IMG/VR virus record: IMGVR_UViG_3300003885_000011
Coordinates: 1 to 42,581 of that record
DNA: 42,581 nucleotides
Source: a virus
Strand: one strand, 5' to 3'
Shown here: piece by piece, positions 1 to 5,957 of the stretch
Position numbering within the stretch: position 1 is the stretch's first letter
Layout of the letters: each line of letters opens with the position of its first letter
The notes under the pieces: generated by a model
Told to the model about the DNA's origin: nothing
Databases searched by the model: none
The model's input: the letters and a program-made list of their open reading frames with translations, nothing else
Translations under genes and position numbers: made by a program

Positions 1-91
1 CACAACAACATAAACTTTGTTGGGAATTTGCGTTGACAAACACGTTGTTTTGAGCGATAGTCATAGTCAGACGAGGCAAGACCAGGACCGA
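1..91. repeat. Terminal direct repeat, left copy
   Basis: These 91 bases recur without a mismatch at 42491-42581. An exact short overlap at both ends of a contig is the usual sign that a circular or circularly permuted genome was assembled completely. The copy contains the early promoter at 33-61. A biological terminal repeat of this size is possible, but an assembly overlap is more likely. Confidence 0.95.
33..61 (+). promoter_or_regulatory. Sigma-70-type early promoter with operator-like inverted repeats
   Basis: A perfect -35 box TTGACA (33-38) is followed by a 17-base spacer and GATAGT (56-61, four of six to consensus). Two inverted repeats built on AACAA/TTGTT surround it: CAACAA/TTGTTG at 3-8 and 17-22, and AAACA/TGTTT at 38-42 and 46-50, the second inside the spacer. 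The arrangement suggests a repressed or activated early promoter for the genes from 143 onward. It follows about 360 bases of non-coding DNA across the circle junction. Confidence 0.6.
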
Positions 92-142
92 GCGGCGACC
101 CTGGACCATGACAAATGACACAAGAGCAACGGAGGCAAGAGG

Positions 143-328
143 ATGTGTCAAGCGGAGCGATACGAAGTCGCGACAGTCAACCGACGCGGAGGCAGAGTAG
201 CCTACTACGTGGCCGAGACTGATGGCTTTGTTCGGCAGTGTATCTCCCCTCTTTTCCGATCCGAGGTTGAAGCTCGTGAAGCGATGCGAGCAATCCAGAG
301 CGAAGAAGAAGGAGAGAACGATGTGTGA
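143..328 (+). CDS. Small hypothetical protein, 61 aa
   Basis: This is the first gene after the early promoter. The ATG at 143 has GGAGG at 131-135, seven bases upstream, an excellent ribosome binding site. The product is hydrophilic, with a strand-rich middle (AYYVAETDGFV) and an acidic C-terminus (EEEGENDV). I recognise no family. Its 3' end overlaps the start region of the metalloprotease gene, suggesting translational coupling. Its position suggests an early host take-over function, which is inference only. Confidence 0.6.
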   Translation: MCQAERYEVATVNRRGGRVAYYVAETDGFVRQCISPLFRSEVEAREAMRAIQSEEEGENDV

Positions 329-978
329 GTCGACGAAGAACAACGCCACTGTCTCGAAAGAGCATGAAGCATTCATCTCGGACGTCGCAGCGGATCACGA
401 ACTTGCCGACGTCGGACAGAGAGAAGTGCGACGCTCGCATCGTCTACGGAGTCGGACGTCTCGGCGTACGTGGAACCACGTTCTATGACACGTGGTCGAA
501 TGGCAACGGAACGAAGATACCCATCGTGGAGGTCTGCGCGCTTCACGAAGAATCACTCGTGCAAGTTGCAGGGACCACGGTTCACGAAATCGGCCATGTA
601 CTCGCTGGTATCGGCACGGGGCACGGGAAGGACTGGAAAGTAGCCTGTAATCGTCTCGGCCTTCGACGCGCCAAAGCTGCCGGCATGCGGTATACGCTCG
701 CGGCATTCGAACCGAAGCTCCGTGAGTATGTCGCGAAGCACGCGTTCAAGGATGGCAAGCCAGTCTTCTTCGGGACCACGGGTGGAAGCGTAGCGCCGAG
801 AGCACCCGGACCTTGCAAAATGGGCGTCGGCACGAAAGGCGGGACGTCACGTGGTAAGGGTTCGGGATCACGTATGCGGAAATACGTCTGCCATGGTTGT
901 GAACAGATCATTCGAGCGGCGACAGACGACCTCGACGTTCAGTGTAACTCTTGTGGACAAGACTTCGCGCAAGCGTAG
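325..978 (+). CDS. SprT-like zinc metalloprotease, probably frameshifted near its N-terminus
   Basis: The product carries the zinc-protease signature HEIGH (residues 87-91 of this frame) and a third histidine in GHGKDW (residue 100), as in SprT/Spartan-like proteases. A C-terminal zinc ribbon follows (CHGC ... CNSC). SprT-like proteins act on DNA-bound proteins; in phages their role is not established. The N-terminal 35 residues of this frame (GTG start at 325) are Arg/Ser/Thr-rich and look out of frame. A better start is ATG 321, after GGAGAG, which reads MCESTKNNATVSKEHEAFIS and on to about 420 in another frame. Losing one base around 417-426 would join the two into a natural protein. The cause could be a real mutation, a sequencing error or a programmed shift. 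The family call is firm; the gene model is not. Confidence 0.8.
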   Translation: MSRRRTTPLSRKSMKHSSRTSQRITNLPTSDREKCDARIVYGVGRLGVRGTTFYDTWSNGNGTKIPIVEVCALHEESLVQVAGTTVHEIGHVLAGIGTGHGKDWKVACNRLGLRRAKAAGMRYTLAAFEPKLREYVAKHAFKDGKPVFFGTTGGSVAPRAPGPCKMGVGTKGGTSRGKGSGSRMRKYVCHGCEQIIRAATDDLDVQCNSCGQDFAQA

Positions 979-989
979 GCAACAGGCAA

Positions 990-1013
990 GGCCGAGGGCG
1001 AACACCCTCGGCC
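990..1013 (+). promoter_or_regulatory. Intergenic RNA hairpin (9-bp perfect stem)
   Basis: GGCCGAGGG (990-998) pairs with CCCTCGGCC (1005-1013) around a six-base loop. It lies between the protease stop and the next start, with the ribosome binding site GGAAAGG immediately 3'. No T-run follows, so a classical terminator is unlikely. It is the first of several hairpins placed before genes in this block. Confidence 0.6.
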
Positions 1014-1027
1014 GGAAAGGCAAGACC

Positions 1028-1279
1028 ATGATGCTGAGACCAGGTGACAAAGTGATGTGGCGCGGATGTTTCGGAACTGACGACCCCCAGGTGGCCACTA
1101 TCGCGAGCATCACAGCGGGCGGAAAGTATGGCAAAGAAGTTAAAGAAGTCGAATGGGAGGATGTGTGGTTCCGCGAAAACGGGCGCTACATCGTTGTCGA
1201 CTTGTCCGATCCTCACGATACGTGGGCATACGGATCACAGATCGCTCGAATTGTCGCATGCTTGAGAGATCGGTGGTGA
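1028..1279 (+). CDS. Hypothetical protein, 83 aa
   Basis: The start is ATG 1028 or the adjacent in-frame ATG 1031, with GGAAAGG at 1014-1020 upstream. The frame is open further 5', but that part overlaps the protease gene and the hairpin, so the later start is preferred. The sequence (MMLRPGDKVMWRG, then ATIASITAGGKY and WEDVWFRENGRYIVVDL) looks like a small SH3-like or KOW-like beta-barrel, a fold impression only. No known family is recognised. Confidence 0.65.
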   Translation: MMLRPGDKVMWRGCFGTDDPQVATIASITAGGKYGKEVKEVEWEDVWFRENGRYIVVDLSDPHDTWAYGSQIARIVACLRDRW

Positions 1280-1282
1280 ATC

Positions 1283-1444
1283 ATGAGCTATCCTGAACCT
1301 ACTGAAGTCGAGCCCGATATTGAACAACTCACCGACTGGCAGAACGATAGCGGCTGTGAAGCGACCGACGGATGTTGGGTGGAGCCAGACGGAACATGTG
1401 AGCACGGCCATCCATCATGGCTACTAAGATTAGGATTCATCTAA
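1283..1444 (+). CDS. Small conserved-looking phage protein, 53 aa
   Basis: ATG 1283 lies three bases after the previous stop. The 53-aa product has an acidic N-terminal half and a distinctive C-terminus, DGCWVEPDGTCEHGHPSW, ending in a short hydrophobic tail (LLRLGFI). From memory, this 'EPDG.C.HGHPSW' signature occurs in small proteins of many environmental and actinobacterial phages and of their hosts, function unknown. The Cys/His pattern (C, C, H, H) could bind a metal. The stop codon lies inside a perfect 8-bp hairpin. Confidence 0.7.
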   Translation: MSYPEPTEVEPDIEQLTDWQNDSGCEATDGCWVEPDGTCEHGHPSWLLRLGFI

Positions 1445-1448
1445 TCTT
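1426..1448 (+). other. Hairpin across the stop codon of the 53-aa gene
   Basis: AAGATTAG (1426-1433) pairs perfectly with CTAATCTT (1441-1448) around a 7-base loop, and the TAA stop (1442-1444) is in the 3' arm. There is no T-run, so this may be an mRNA 3'-end stabiliser rather than a terminator. Confidence 0.45.
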
Positions 1449-1473
1449 CGATGGGCGGGTTGTGGGTCCACAT

Positions 1474-1506
1474 CGTTTAAACGCGGAGACCGGTTGGTCC
1501 GGTCTC
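1474..1506 (+). promoter_or_regulatory. CGTTTAAACG palindrome followed by an 8-bp hairpin
   Basis: The 10-base palindrome CGTTTAAACG (1474-1483) is followed at once by the hairpin GAGACCGG/CCGGTCTC (1486-1493 and 1499-1506, loop TTGGT). The pair sits between the 53-aa gene and the gene at 1549. The same palindrome recurs at about 2094 and 42253, with a near copy at 42409, all between genes. It is probably a control element, of unknown type. Confidence 0.5.
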
Positions 1507-1548
1507 GACAGTTTCAAGGTGGCCATGTTTCCAGGAAAGGAAAACACC

Positions 1549-1740
1549 ATGGCAAAAAGCGACGTCTCATTGCGGGAAGAATGGAACACGGAGGAGCTGA
1601 TGCGAGACTTCTGGGTGATCGCGTTCTCAGCCCCATTCGTCGAAGTCGAGCGCAAGAGTGACAACGTACGCGGTCTGCTCCGATTTGAACACAGTCCGCG
1701 TATCTACTTTGATTTCAGCCCAACCGGAAAGGACAGCTAA
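1549..1740 (+). CDS. Hypothetical protein, 63 aa
   Basis: I chose ATG 1549 because AGGAAAGGA lies directly upstream; the frame is open from 1417, but that part overlaps the 53-aa gene and the hairpin. The product begins MAKSDVSLREEWNTEELMRD and continues with a strand-rich stretch (FWVIAFSAPFVEVERK, GLLRFEHSPRIYFDF). It resembles a compact alpha/beta domain, but no family is recognised. The next gene starts two bases after its stop. Confidence 0.65.
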   Translation: MAKSDVSLREEWNTEELMRDFWVIAFSAPFVEVERKSDNVRGLLRFEHSPRIYFDFSPTGKDS

Positions 1741-1741
1741 C

Positions 1742-2041
1742 GTGAATCTGGCAACGGTTATTCGTAAGAGCAAGGCAAGCGTGGCAAGCAAGGCAAAGCC
1801 TACCGAACCCAAGGTCTGCGGAACGCGGACCATACCAGACAACCCGAAGTACACCACTGATGAGTCAGAGTTCAAGGGGTATCCTATTCTCCAGCTTTGG
1901 GCCGAGGGGAACACCTCGCGCTGGGCTGATCTCCAGCTCGGCCTGAAGAAGTGCAAGGTAGTCCTGGAGATCCTCGCCGACCCGAAGCTTGCCGATTCCG
2001 TCAAGGATTTCGTCAAGAAGCATACTGTCGAAGATGCGTAA
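1742..2041 (+). CDS. Hypothetical protein, 99 aa
   Basis: The GTG start at 1742 is preceded by GGAAAGGAC inside the end of the upstream gene. The first 30 residues are basic and Ala/Ser/Lys-rich (SKASVASKAKPTEPK) and probably disordered. The rest is a folded part ending in a helix (LADPKLADSVKDFVKKH). GYPILQLWAE and TSRWADLQLGLKKCKVVLE suggest a helical domain of the kind seen in short phage DNA- or RNA-associated proteins. Function unknown. Confidence 0.65.
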   Translation: MNLATVIRKSKASVASKAKPTEPKVCGTRTIPDNPKYTTDESEFKGYPILQLWAEGNTSRWADLQLGLKKCKVVLEILADPKLADSVKDFVKKHTVEDA

Positions 2042-2064
2042 CCCTTAGCAGGTTGTGAAGAGAT

Positions 2065-2103
2065 CCGGGGACCGGAGTGGTCCCCGGTCTTCTCGTTTAA
2101 ACG
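2065..2103 (+). promoter_or_regulatory. 9-bp hairpin followed by CGTTTAAACG palindrome
   Basis: CCGGGGACC (2065-2073) and GGTCCCCGG (2079-2087) form a perfect 9-bp stem with loop GGAGT. Seven bases later comes CGTTTAAACG (2094-2103). No T-run follows. The 17-base context CTCGTTTAAACGCAGAG is present in inverted orientation at 42249-42265, a stronger match than the palindrome alone requires. Confidence 0.5.
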
Positions 2104-2117
2104 CAGAGGAGCAATGT

Positions 2118-2240
2118 GTGTGGATTGACACCTTGATTCTATGGTCGATGGTCCTGGCATTCCTTGCCTGGACCGGCCGAGAAAGGAAACCGATTGAACA
2201 TACCAAAAGAAGCACTGGCGTTGATGGGCGCGGCAAGTAA
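2118..2240 (+). CDS. One-TM small membrane peptide, 40 aa
   Basis: The GTG start at 2118 is preceded by GAGGA seven bases upstream. The peptide has one clear hydrophobic segment (LILWSMVLAFLAW) followed by a basic tail (TGRERKP), an N-out/C-in type signature. The 3' half overlaps the start of the clamp-like gene in another frame, so the two are probably coupled. Short one-TM peptides like this are often phage host-interaction or superinfection factors; that is inference. Confidence 0.45.
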   Translation: MWIDTLILWSMVLAFLAWTGRERKPIEHTKRSTGVDGRGK

Positions 2241-2775
2241 GGAGCCAGGTCGTTTCCAGCTTACCGGAGTCCACTTCGTGTCGAACGGTAGCCTGGAGGC
2301 AGTAGCCACCGATGGGAAGCAACTAACCCGCCTGCGGTGGAACGAACCCGCCGAGGGTGATGAGAAAGTCACCATCGACACAGACAGCCTGAAGACCGTC
2401 AAGAAGACGCTCGGCAAGACCGATACTCACTTCAGCCTCGAACCCGGCGACGACCCGTACAAGCGAAACGTGGAGCTCCGTGAGGCTACTGTAATCGTCC
2501 CGGTTCTTAACGGGGTATATCCGGACTACGATTCGGTCCTCGATCCTGCCGGCCTTGATCGGACGTACCTGGTCGACCCGTTCATTCTCCGAGACCAGAT
2601 CACGGTCATGATTGGAGTCTTGGGCCTTAACCGAAAAGATGGGACCGATAACAGGCTCACCATGCGATGCGGGACCAAGAAGGGCACGCCCATCGTATTT
2701 GAGGGCCGAGACAAGAGCCACTATCTCTCGGCGACTGGGCTTGTGATGCCGATCGTACAAAACAAGGGCAAGTAA
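2194..2775 (+). CDS. Sliding clamp-like (DnaN-like) protein
   Basis: The 193-aa product contains AVATDGKQLTRLRW, close to the 'ATDGHRL' signature of bacterial beta clamps, within a clamp-like order of strands and helices (FQLTGVHFVSNGSLEAVATDG, then VTIDTDSLKTVKK, then a YPDYDSVL segment). At under 200 residues it is about half a DnaN, so it would have to oligomerise to encircle DNA. The TTG start at 2194 is chosen for AAAGGA at 2182-2187. No phage DNA polymerase is visible, so it may recruit or redirect host polymerase. The family call rests on motif resemblance only. Confidence 0.55.
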   Translation: MNIPKEALALMGAASKEPGRFQLTGVHFVSNGSLEAVATDGKQLTRLRWNEPAEGDEKVTIDTDSLKTVKKTLGKTDTHFSLEPGDDPYKRNVELREATVIVPVLNGVYPDYDSVLDPAGLDRTYLVDPFILRDQITVMIGVLGLNRKDGTDNRLTMRCGTKKGTPIVFEGRDKSHYLSATGLVMPIVQNKGK

Positions 2776-2784
2776 CCACGGAGA

Positions 2785-2808
2785 CGCGGAGGGCGCAAGC
2801 CCTTCGCG
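2785..2808 (+). promoter_or_regulatory. GNRA-capped leader hairpin, copy 1
   Basis: CGCGGAGGGC (2785-2794) pairs with GCCCTTCGCG (2799-2808) around GCAA, a GNRA tetraloop; one of the ten pairs is G-U. GGAG lies just 5' and TGTAAACGAC-ATG just 3'. A near copy sits at 3076-3099. The two differ at the fifth and sixth pairs in a way that keeps pairing (G-U to G-C, A-U to G-U), which supports a real RNA structure. Confidence 0.7.
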
Positions 2809-2818
2809 TGTAAACGAC

Positions 2819-3064
2819 ATGAGAAAATTGACCACTCACAAATTACAACTTGACCTTAAGCACTTCAGTGTCGAGCGTACTTGGATTGACCAAAAAGGCA
2901 TTATGTTCTATGTTCGAGATCTTGACCATTATTCGCAAATCATAGCGACATGCGACGGTGAGCAGACTGCAATCTTGATCGCTGAACTGCTGAACGGCCA
3001 CCGTAAGGCATGCCGCGAGGTTGCCACGATTCACAGGCCAACGTGCGGCGCGGAAACTGACTGA
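2819..3064 (+). CDS. Hypothetical protein, 81 aa
   Basis: The ATG at 2819 has no Shine-Dalgarno within the usual distance; GGAG is on the far side of the leader hairpin. The protein is alpha/beta (LKHFSVERTWIDQKGIMFYV, then IIATCDGEQTAILIAELLNGH). The second half resembles the 67-aa protein at 41003-41206 (a strand, then a helix ending LLNGH versus LLNDY), so the two may be distant paralogues. Function unknown. Confidence 0.65.
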   Translation: MRKLTTHKLQLDLKHFSVERTWIDQKGIMFYVRDLDHYSQIIATCDGEQTAILIAELLNGHRKACREVATIHRPTCGAETD

Positions 3065-3075
3065 AACCAAAGGAG

Positions 3076-3099
3076 CGCGGGGGGCAAAAGCCCTCCGCG
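3076..3099 (+). promoter_or_regulatory. Leader hairpin, copy 2
   Basis: CGCGGGGGGC (3076-3085) pairs with GCCCTCCGCG (3090-3099) around AAAA, with one G-U pair. As in copy 1, GGAG precedes it and TGTAAATGACATGAG follows. The whole cassette of about 50 bases is duplicated upstream of two consecutive genes. Once folded, the stem would bring GGAG to roughly 10-13 bases from the ATG. Confidence 0.7.
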
Positions 3100-3109
3100 T
3101 GTAAATGAC

Positions 3110-3514
3110 ATGAGCAAAGACAAGATTTCTCTCCAGGAAGGTGTCGACATCATCGCCGGAGAGATCAGCAAGCTTCAGGACCGCGTGAAGGCGCTCGAAC
3201 GCGACAGCCACCCGGCAATAGCGTTCCCGATCGACCGGATCGAAGCCAAGCTTGACGAGCTACTGACACGCAACCCGTTCCCTCAATTCAAGCCAGTCCC
3301 CGTTCCGGACCAAGCTGAGGAGCTGCGTCGCGTGGCTCGCGCCGGGGAATTCGGAATCCTCCCCATGGAATCCACCAAAGGGCTGTCCCAGGAATCCACG
3401 AACACGGATGAAGCGAGGTTCCGCACTCTCCAGGAATCCACCAAAGAGGAATCCACCAAAGAGGAATCCACCAAACGGGAAACGCACGACTTCACCGGTC
3501 ACAGCGGACTATGA
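3110..3514 (+). CDS. Coiled-coil protein with ESTKE repeats, 134 aa
   Basis: The N-terminal third is a probable coiled coil (ISKLQDRVKALERD), followed by a Pro-rich linker (FPQFKPVPVPDQ). The C-terminal third is low complexity, with 'ESTK' at five places, three in perfect 5-residue tandem array. Domain order suggests an oligomer with a flexible charged tail. There is no recognised family. Its stop overlaps the next start (ATGA at 3511-3514). Confidence 0.65.
   Translation: MSKDKISLQEGVDIIAGEISKLQDRVKALERDSHPAIAFPIDRIEAKLDELLTRNPFPQFKPVPVPDQAEELRRVARAGEFGILPMESTKGLSQESTNTDEARFRTLQESTKEESTKEESTKRETHDFTGHSGL
3433..3477 (+). repeat. 15-bp tandem repeat, three copies
   Basis: GGAATCCACCAAAGA repeats at 3433, 3448 and 3463 with exact 15-base period; only the third copy varies at its end. 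Related single copies lie at 3367 and 3391. In frame, each copy encodes ESTKE. The near-perfect conservation at DNA level indicates recent slippage expansion, or a DNA-binding role for the repeat itself. Confidence 0.85.
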
Positions 3515-3801
3515 GCGTCCCAATGCCCCCCGACGATCTAGCTCGCCGGCTCCTGAAGCACGACGAGCACGGCAGCCGAGTCGACCAGAGCTTCAGCACC
3601 GTCTATCTCAAGGGGTGCTACATCTGCGAGGACCCGGATTTCGCGCAGCTTGGGCTGCCGTTGTGCTACCCCTGCCGGCTCTGCGGTGGCCACTGCGCGG
3701 CGGACGACTGTGTGTGTGACGTCTGCGGTGAGGACCAGACACCTGACCCACCTGGGTGGATTAAGCGTCTGTGGCTCGATCTGAGGCGTCTGCTGAGCTG
3801 A
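3511..3801 (+). CDS. Cys-rich zinc-binding protein, 96 aa
   Basis: Eleven cysteines fall in pairs: CYIC, CYPCRLC, GGHC and CVCDVC, between a helical N-terminus and a Trp/Leu-rich C-terminal helix (WIKRLWLDLRRLLS). The pattern suggests two zinc knuckles, as in small phage transcription or host shut-off factors, but no named family fits. The final amphipathic helix could bind membrane or a partner. It is coupled to the preceding gene by an ATGA overlap. Confidence 0.65.
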   Translation: MSVPMPPDDLARRLLKHDEHGSRVDQSFSTVYLKGCYICEDPDFAQLGLPLCYPCRLCGGHCAADDCVCDVCGEDQTPDPPGWIKRLWLDLRRLLS

Positions 3802-3850
3802 AGGCAGCCGCTTCAGGGGCCAGGTCCCGAGGGTCCTGGGTCCGAAGACC

Positions 3851-4066
3851 ATGACGCCCCCTCAGCAGCATAAGCCAGCGCACCGGCGGGAGAGTTCCGC
3901 GGAGCTACTGGCATTGGCTCATGCGGGGTTTAGGCCCTTGGTTCGCTGCCACTCTGGCAAGCGCCGACCGGCACTAAGCTATGGTTTACCCTTTCCTGGA
4001 GACGGCGTCAAGGTAGACTTGACGTCGGCTGTTTCACTTGGCGAGGTTCGCCATGAATTACCTTGA
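3851..4066 (+). CDS. Possible small protein, 71 aa
   Basis: The ATG at 3851 opens a frame rich in Arg, Pro and His (MTPPQQHKPAHRRESSAELL) that ends inside the start of the LamG-like gene. There is no clear ribosome binding site and no recognisable domain. A weak pairing (CCAGG/CCTGG) lies just upstream. It may be a real small basic protein or an untranslated leader for the gene at 4053. I keep it as a weak candidate because the stretch otherwise has no gene. Confidence 0.3.
   Translation: MTPPQQHKPAHRRESSAELLALAHAGFRPLVRCHSGKRRPALSYGLPFPGDGVKVDLTSAVSLGEVRHELP
4006..4024 (+). promoter_or_regulatory. Leader hairpin before the LamG-like gene
   Basis: CGTCAAG (4006-4012) and CTTGACG (4018-4024) form a perfect 7-bp stem with loop GTAGA. 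A second small hairpin, GGCGA/TCGCC, abuts the ATG at 4053. Both are likely mRNA leader structures. No convincing -10 box follows the TTGACG, so I do not call a promoter. Confidence 0.4.
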
Positions 4067-4895
4067 GCTGCTATCCGCTCACTACGAGTGCATCGGCACT
4101 GCGGGCCTATTTGACTCGATCGCGTCAGCTAACTTCGTCGAGCAAGGGACTGTTACCGAGGTCACCGACGGCAAGTTTGGCAATGCCCGGGGTCCGTGCG
4201 ATGGGCAATTTGGCGGGGGCGGTCGTGGCTTCTCGATTACTCCGAACGGCGTGTTCGACACTCGCTTCTCGAACGGCTTTCGGCGCGGAACACAGCTTGG
4301 TTGGTTCCGTCTTGACTCGACTGGTAGCGCCGCGCAGGAGTTCTCATCCCAGGCGCGTTCCGTTGCGGCAAACAACACGAAGCAGTACGTCATTCGTTGC
4401 AGCCAGGCTTTTGGCGGAGGTGACGAGGGTCCGGTGATTCTCATCTGGGATCACACTCTGAACAATTTTGGCATCTCCTCTGGCAACGGGCGAGGCGCTC
4501 CCGGCGACGGTGCCATGCCGATCAATACGTGGTGTCTCATCGGTTGGTCGATCGACCTCGACACCAATATCCTGAACTTTTTCACGGGCATACCGGGTGA
4601 GCCGCTCCATTTCATTGAGATCGACACCTCGGGCATCTCGGCATTCAGGGCCACCGTTCTCGATGTTACACTGTTGGGTATCGGCAGTGGCCATTCGACT
4701 GGTGGTATTGAGGGGGACATAGATCATGTCGACTGGTACAACGGCTACGCCTTCACCGAGAAAGACTTCTCTCGTTTCTGGAACGCTGGATCGGGCAGAC
4801 TCTTCCCCTCTGGCTACATTATCGGTGAGTCGGGTTTCATTTCAATCGCCAAGCTTGGCCTTGGTGGCAGAGGTAAAAGGAGAAGGGACAGATGA
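4053..4895 (+). CDS. LamG/ConA-like lectin-fold virion protein
   Basis: The 280-aa product has the strand pattern and aromatic spacing of a concanavalin A-like (LamG) jelly roll: GFSITPNGVFDTRFSNGF, QYVIRCSQAF, then WCLIGWSIDLDTNILNFFTG, and near the end HVDWYNGYAFTEKDFSRFWN. Such domains in phages sit on virion surface proteins and bind glycans. The ATG at 4053 follows GCGAGG. It is transcribed rightward, away from the main structural module, with the next gene in ATGA overlap. It could equally be a secreted carbohydrate-binding protein. Confidence 0.55.
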   Translation: MNYLELLSAHYECIGTAGLFDSIASANFVEQGTVTEVTDGKFGNARGPCDGQFGGGGRGFSITPNGVFDTRFSNGFRRGTQLGWFRLDSTGSAAQEFSSQARSVAANNTKQYVIRCSQAFGGGDEGPVILIWDHTLNNFGISSGNGRGAPGDGAMPINTWCLIGWSIDLDTNILNFFTGIPGEPLHFIEIDTSGISAFRATVLDVTLLGIGSGHSTGGIEGDIDHVDWYNGYAFTEKDFSRFWNAGSGRLFPSGYIIGESGFISIAKLGLGGRGKRRRDR

Positions 4896-5350
4896 GTGCA
4901 GCAACACAAGAAGCACTGAAGATCAGGTCACGTCAGCACGAAGCGGAGCCTGTGGACCTGGAGCTCAACGCACTTGACCTCGAAGCCGCCGGCCCCTTTG
5001 AGTCGGTCCTAGTTGATGCACGCCAGAGCTTCCAGTTCACATTGTGGTCCGACGTGACAGACGTTGCGGCCACAACAGGTGACTTCTCTATCTTCCTCGA
5101 CCTGTATGCGAGGGACGGGACGACTCTGATTGAGGCGGTCGAGCTGTTCAGCGCACAGAGCGCGAACGGGACAAATCAGGTCAAACTCACGGTTGGCCAG
5201 GGACTTGATGCGGTCCTTGTAGGTACCGCAACGATCGGCACGGAGCTTGCAGCACTCAAGCTCAACTTCCTCGTCAAGTTCAGGGTGGTCAACGACACGC
5301 TGGCCGATGGAGCCTCGACGCTCAGCATCCGTGTACAGTTTGGGGACTGA
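4892..5350 (+). CDS. Beta-sandwich virion-like protein, 152 aa
   Basis: This gene is coupled to the LamG-like gene by ATGA. After a charged N-terminus the sequence is mostly strands (FESVLVDARQSFQFTLWSD, GDFSIFLDLYARDGTTLIEA, LKLNFLVKFRVVNDT) with an immunoglobulin-like rhythm. There is no cysteine, signal peptide or membrane segment. It is probably a partner of the LamG-like protein, such as a decoration or fibre-associated protein. That role is inferred from context only. Confidence 0.6.
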   Translation: MSAATQEALKIRSRQHEAEPVDLELNALDLEAAGPFESVLVDARQSFQFTLWSDVTDVAATTGDFSIFLDLYARDGTTLIEAVELFSAQSANGTNQVKLTVGQGLDAVLVGTATIGTELAALKLNFLVKFRVVNDTLADGASTLSIRVQFGD

Positions 5351-5355
5351 TAACC

Positions 5356-5736
5356 GTGGCAAAAAAACCACCAGAGTTGAAGTCGAGAAGGTTGGGAACA
5401 AAACGATTCGGGCCGAGCACGAAAGAGGATCTACCCGGGTCGGAAAAAGCCAGAATTGACCCGAAGAATGTGAGGCTCGAACAGACGAAGATCAGACGTA
5501 AAGTAGAACAGGCATCGCGCACAATTCCAGACTCTTCCAAAAGACGTGGTGGGGCTGATGCTTCAATGGAAGCCAAGAGAGAAGCCTTGGTAATTCGACA
5601 GGAGAAGGCAAAGGCTGCGTTCAAGGCGGAAACGAAAGCAGGAAAAGCAAGAGCTGCGTTGAGCGTGAAGAAGCCCGTGAAGACAAAAGCAGACAAGGCT
5701 CGAGCTGCGTTGAGCGTGAAGCGAGCACAGAAATGA
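5356..5736 (+). CDS. Lys/Ala-rich histone-like basic protein, 126 aa
   Basis: The GTG start at 5356 opens a very basic protein (MAKKPPELKSRRLGTKRF...) whose C-terminal half repeats 'KARAALSVK'. At DNA level the 20-base sequence GAGCTGCGTTGAGCGTGAAG recurs at 5651 and 5702, a 51-base (17-codon) period. Composition and repeats resemble histone H1-like or HU-tail proteins, suggesting nucleic-acid compaction. There is no defined fold. The start of the next gene overlaps its stop (ATGA). Confidence 0.6.
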   Translation: MAKKPPELKSRRLGTKRFGPSTKEDLPGSEKARIDPKNVRLEQTKIRRKVEQASRTIPDSSKRRGGADASMEAKREALVIRQEKAKAAFKAETKAGKARAALSVKKPVKTKADKARAALSVKRAQK

Positions 5737-5957
5737 GCGCGGACGTCTTCGGCAAAGCCTGGGGGTGGAGCTGGCAGGATCGAGTAGATGGCACCGATGT
5801 CTGCACTGGCATGCACTCGAAGCACGACCCATGTCAGTATCGACCAGCGACGGAGGAGGAAAAGCGTTTACACACGGAGATCAAAGAGTACAAGCGATCA
5901 ACAATGCTCAGAAAGGAAGGATTCAATGCCCAAACATCCACAGAAGACCGGGCATAA
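5733..5957 (+). CDS. Hypothetical protein, 74 aa
   Basis: This gene is ATGA-coupled to the basic protein gene. The sequence is aromatic and Cys/His-containing at its start (WGWSWQDRVDGTDVCTGMHSKHDPC), then a charged helix (TEEEKRLHTEIKEYKRS). Two Cys and two His could bind a metal. No family recognised. Confidence 0.6.
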   Translation: MSADVFGKAWGWSWQDRVDGTDVCTGMHSKHDPCQYRPATEEEKRLHTEIKEYKRSTMLRKEGFNAQTSTEDRA

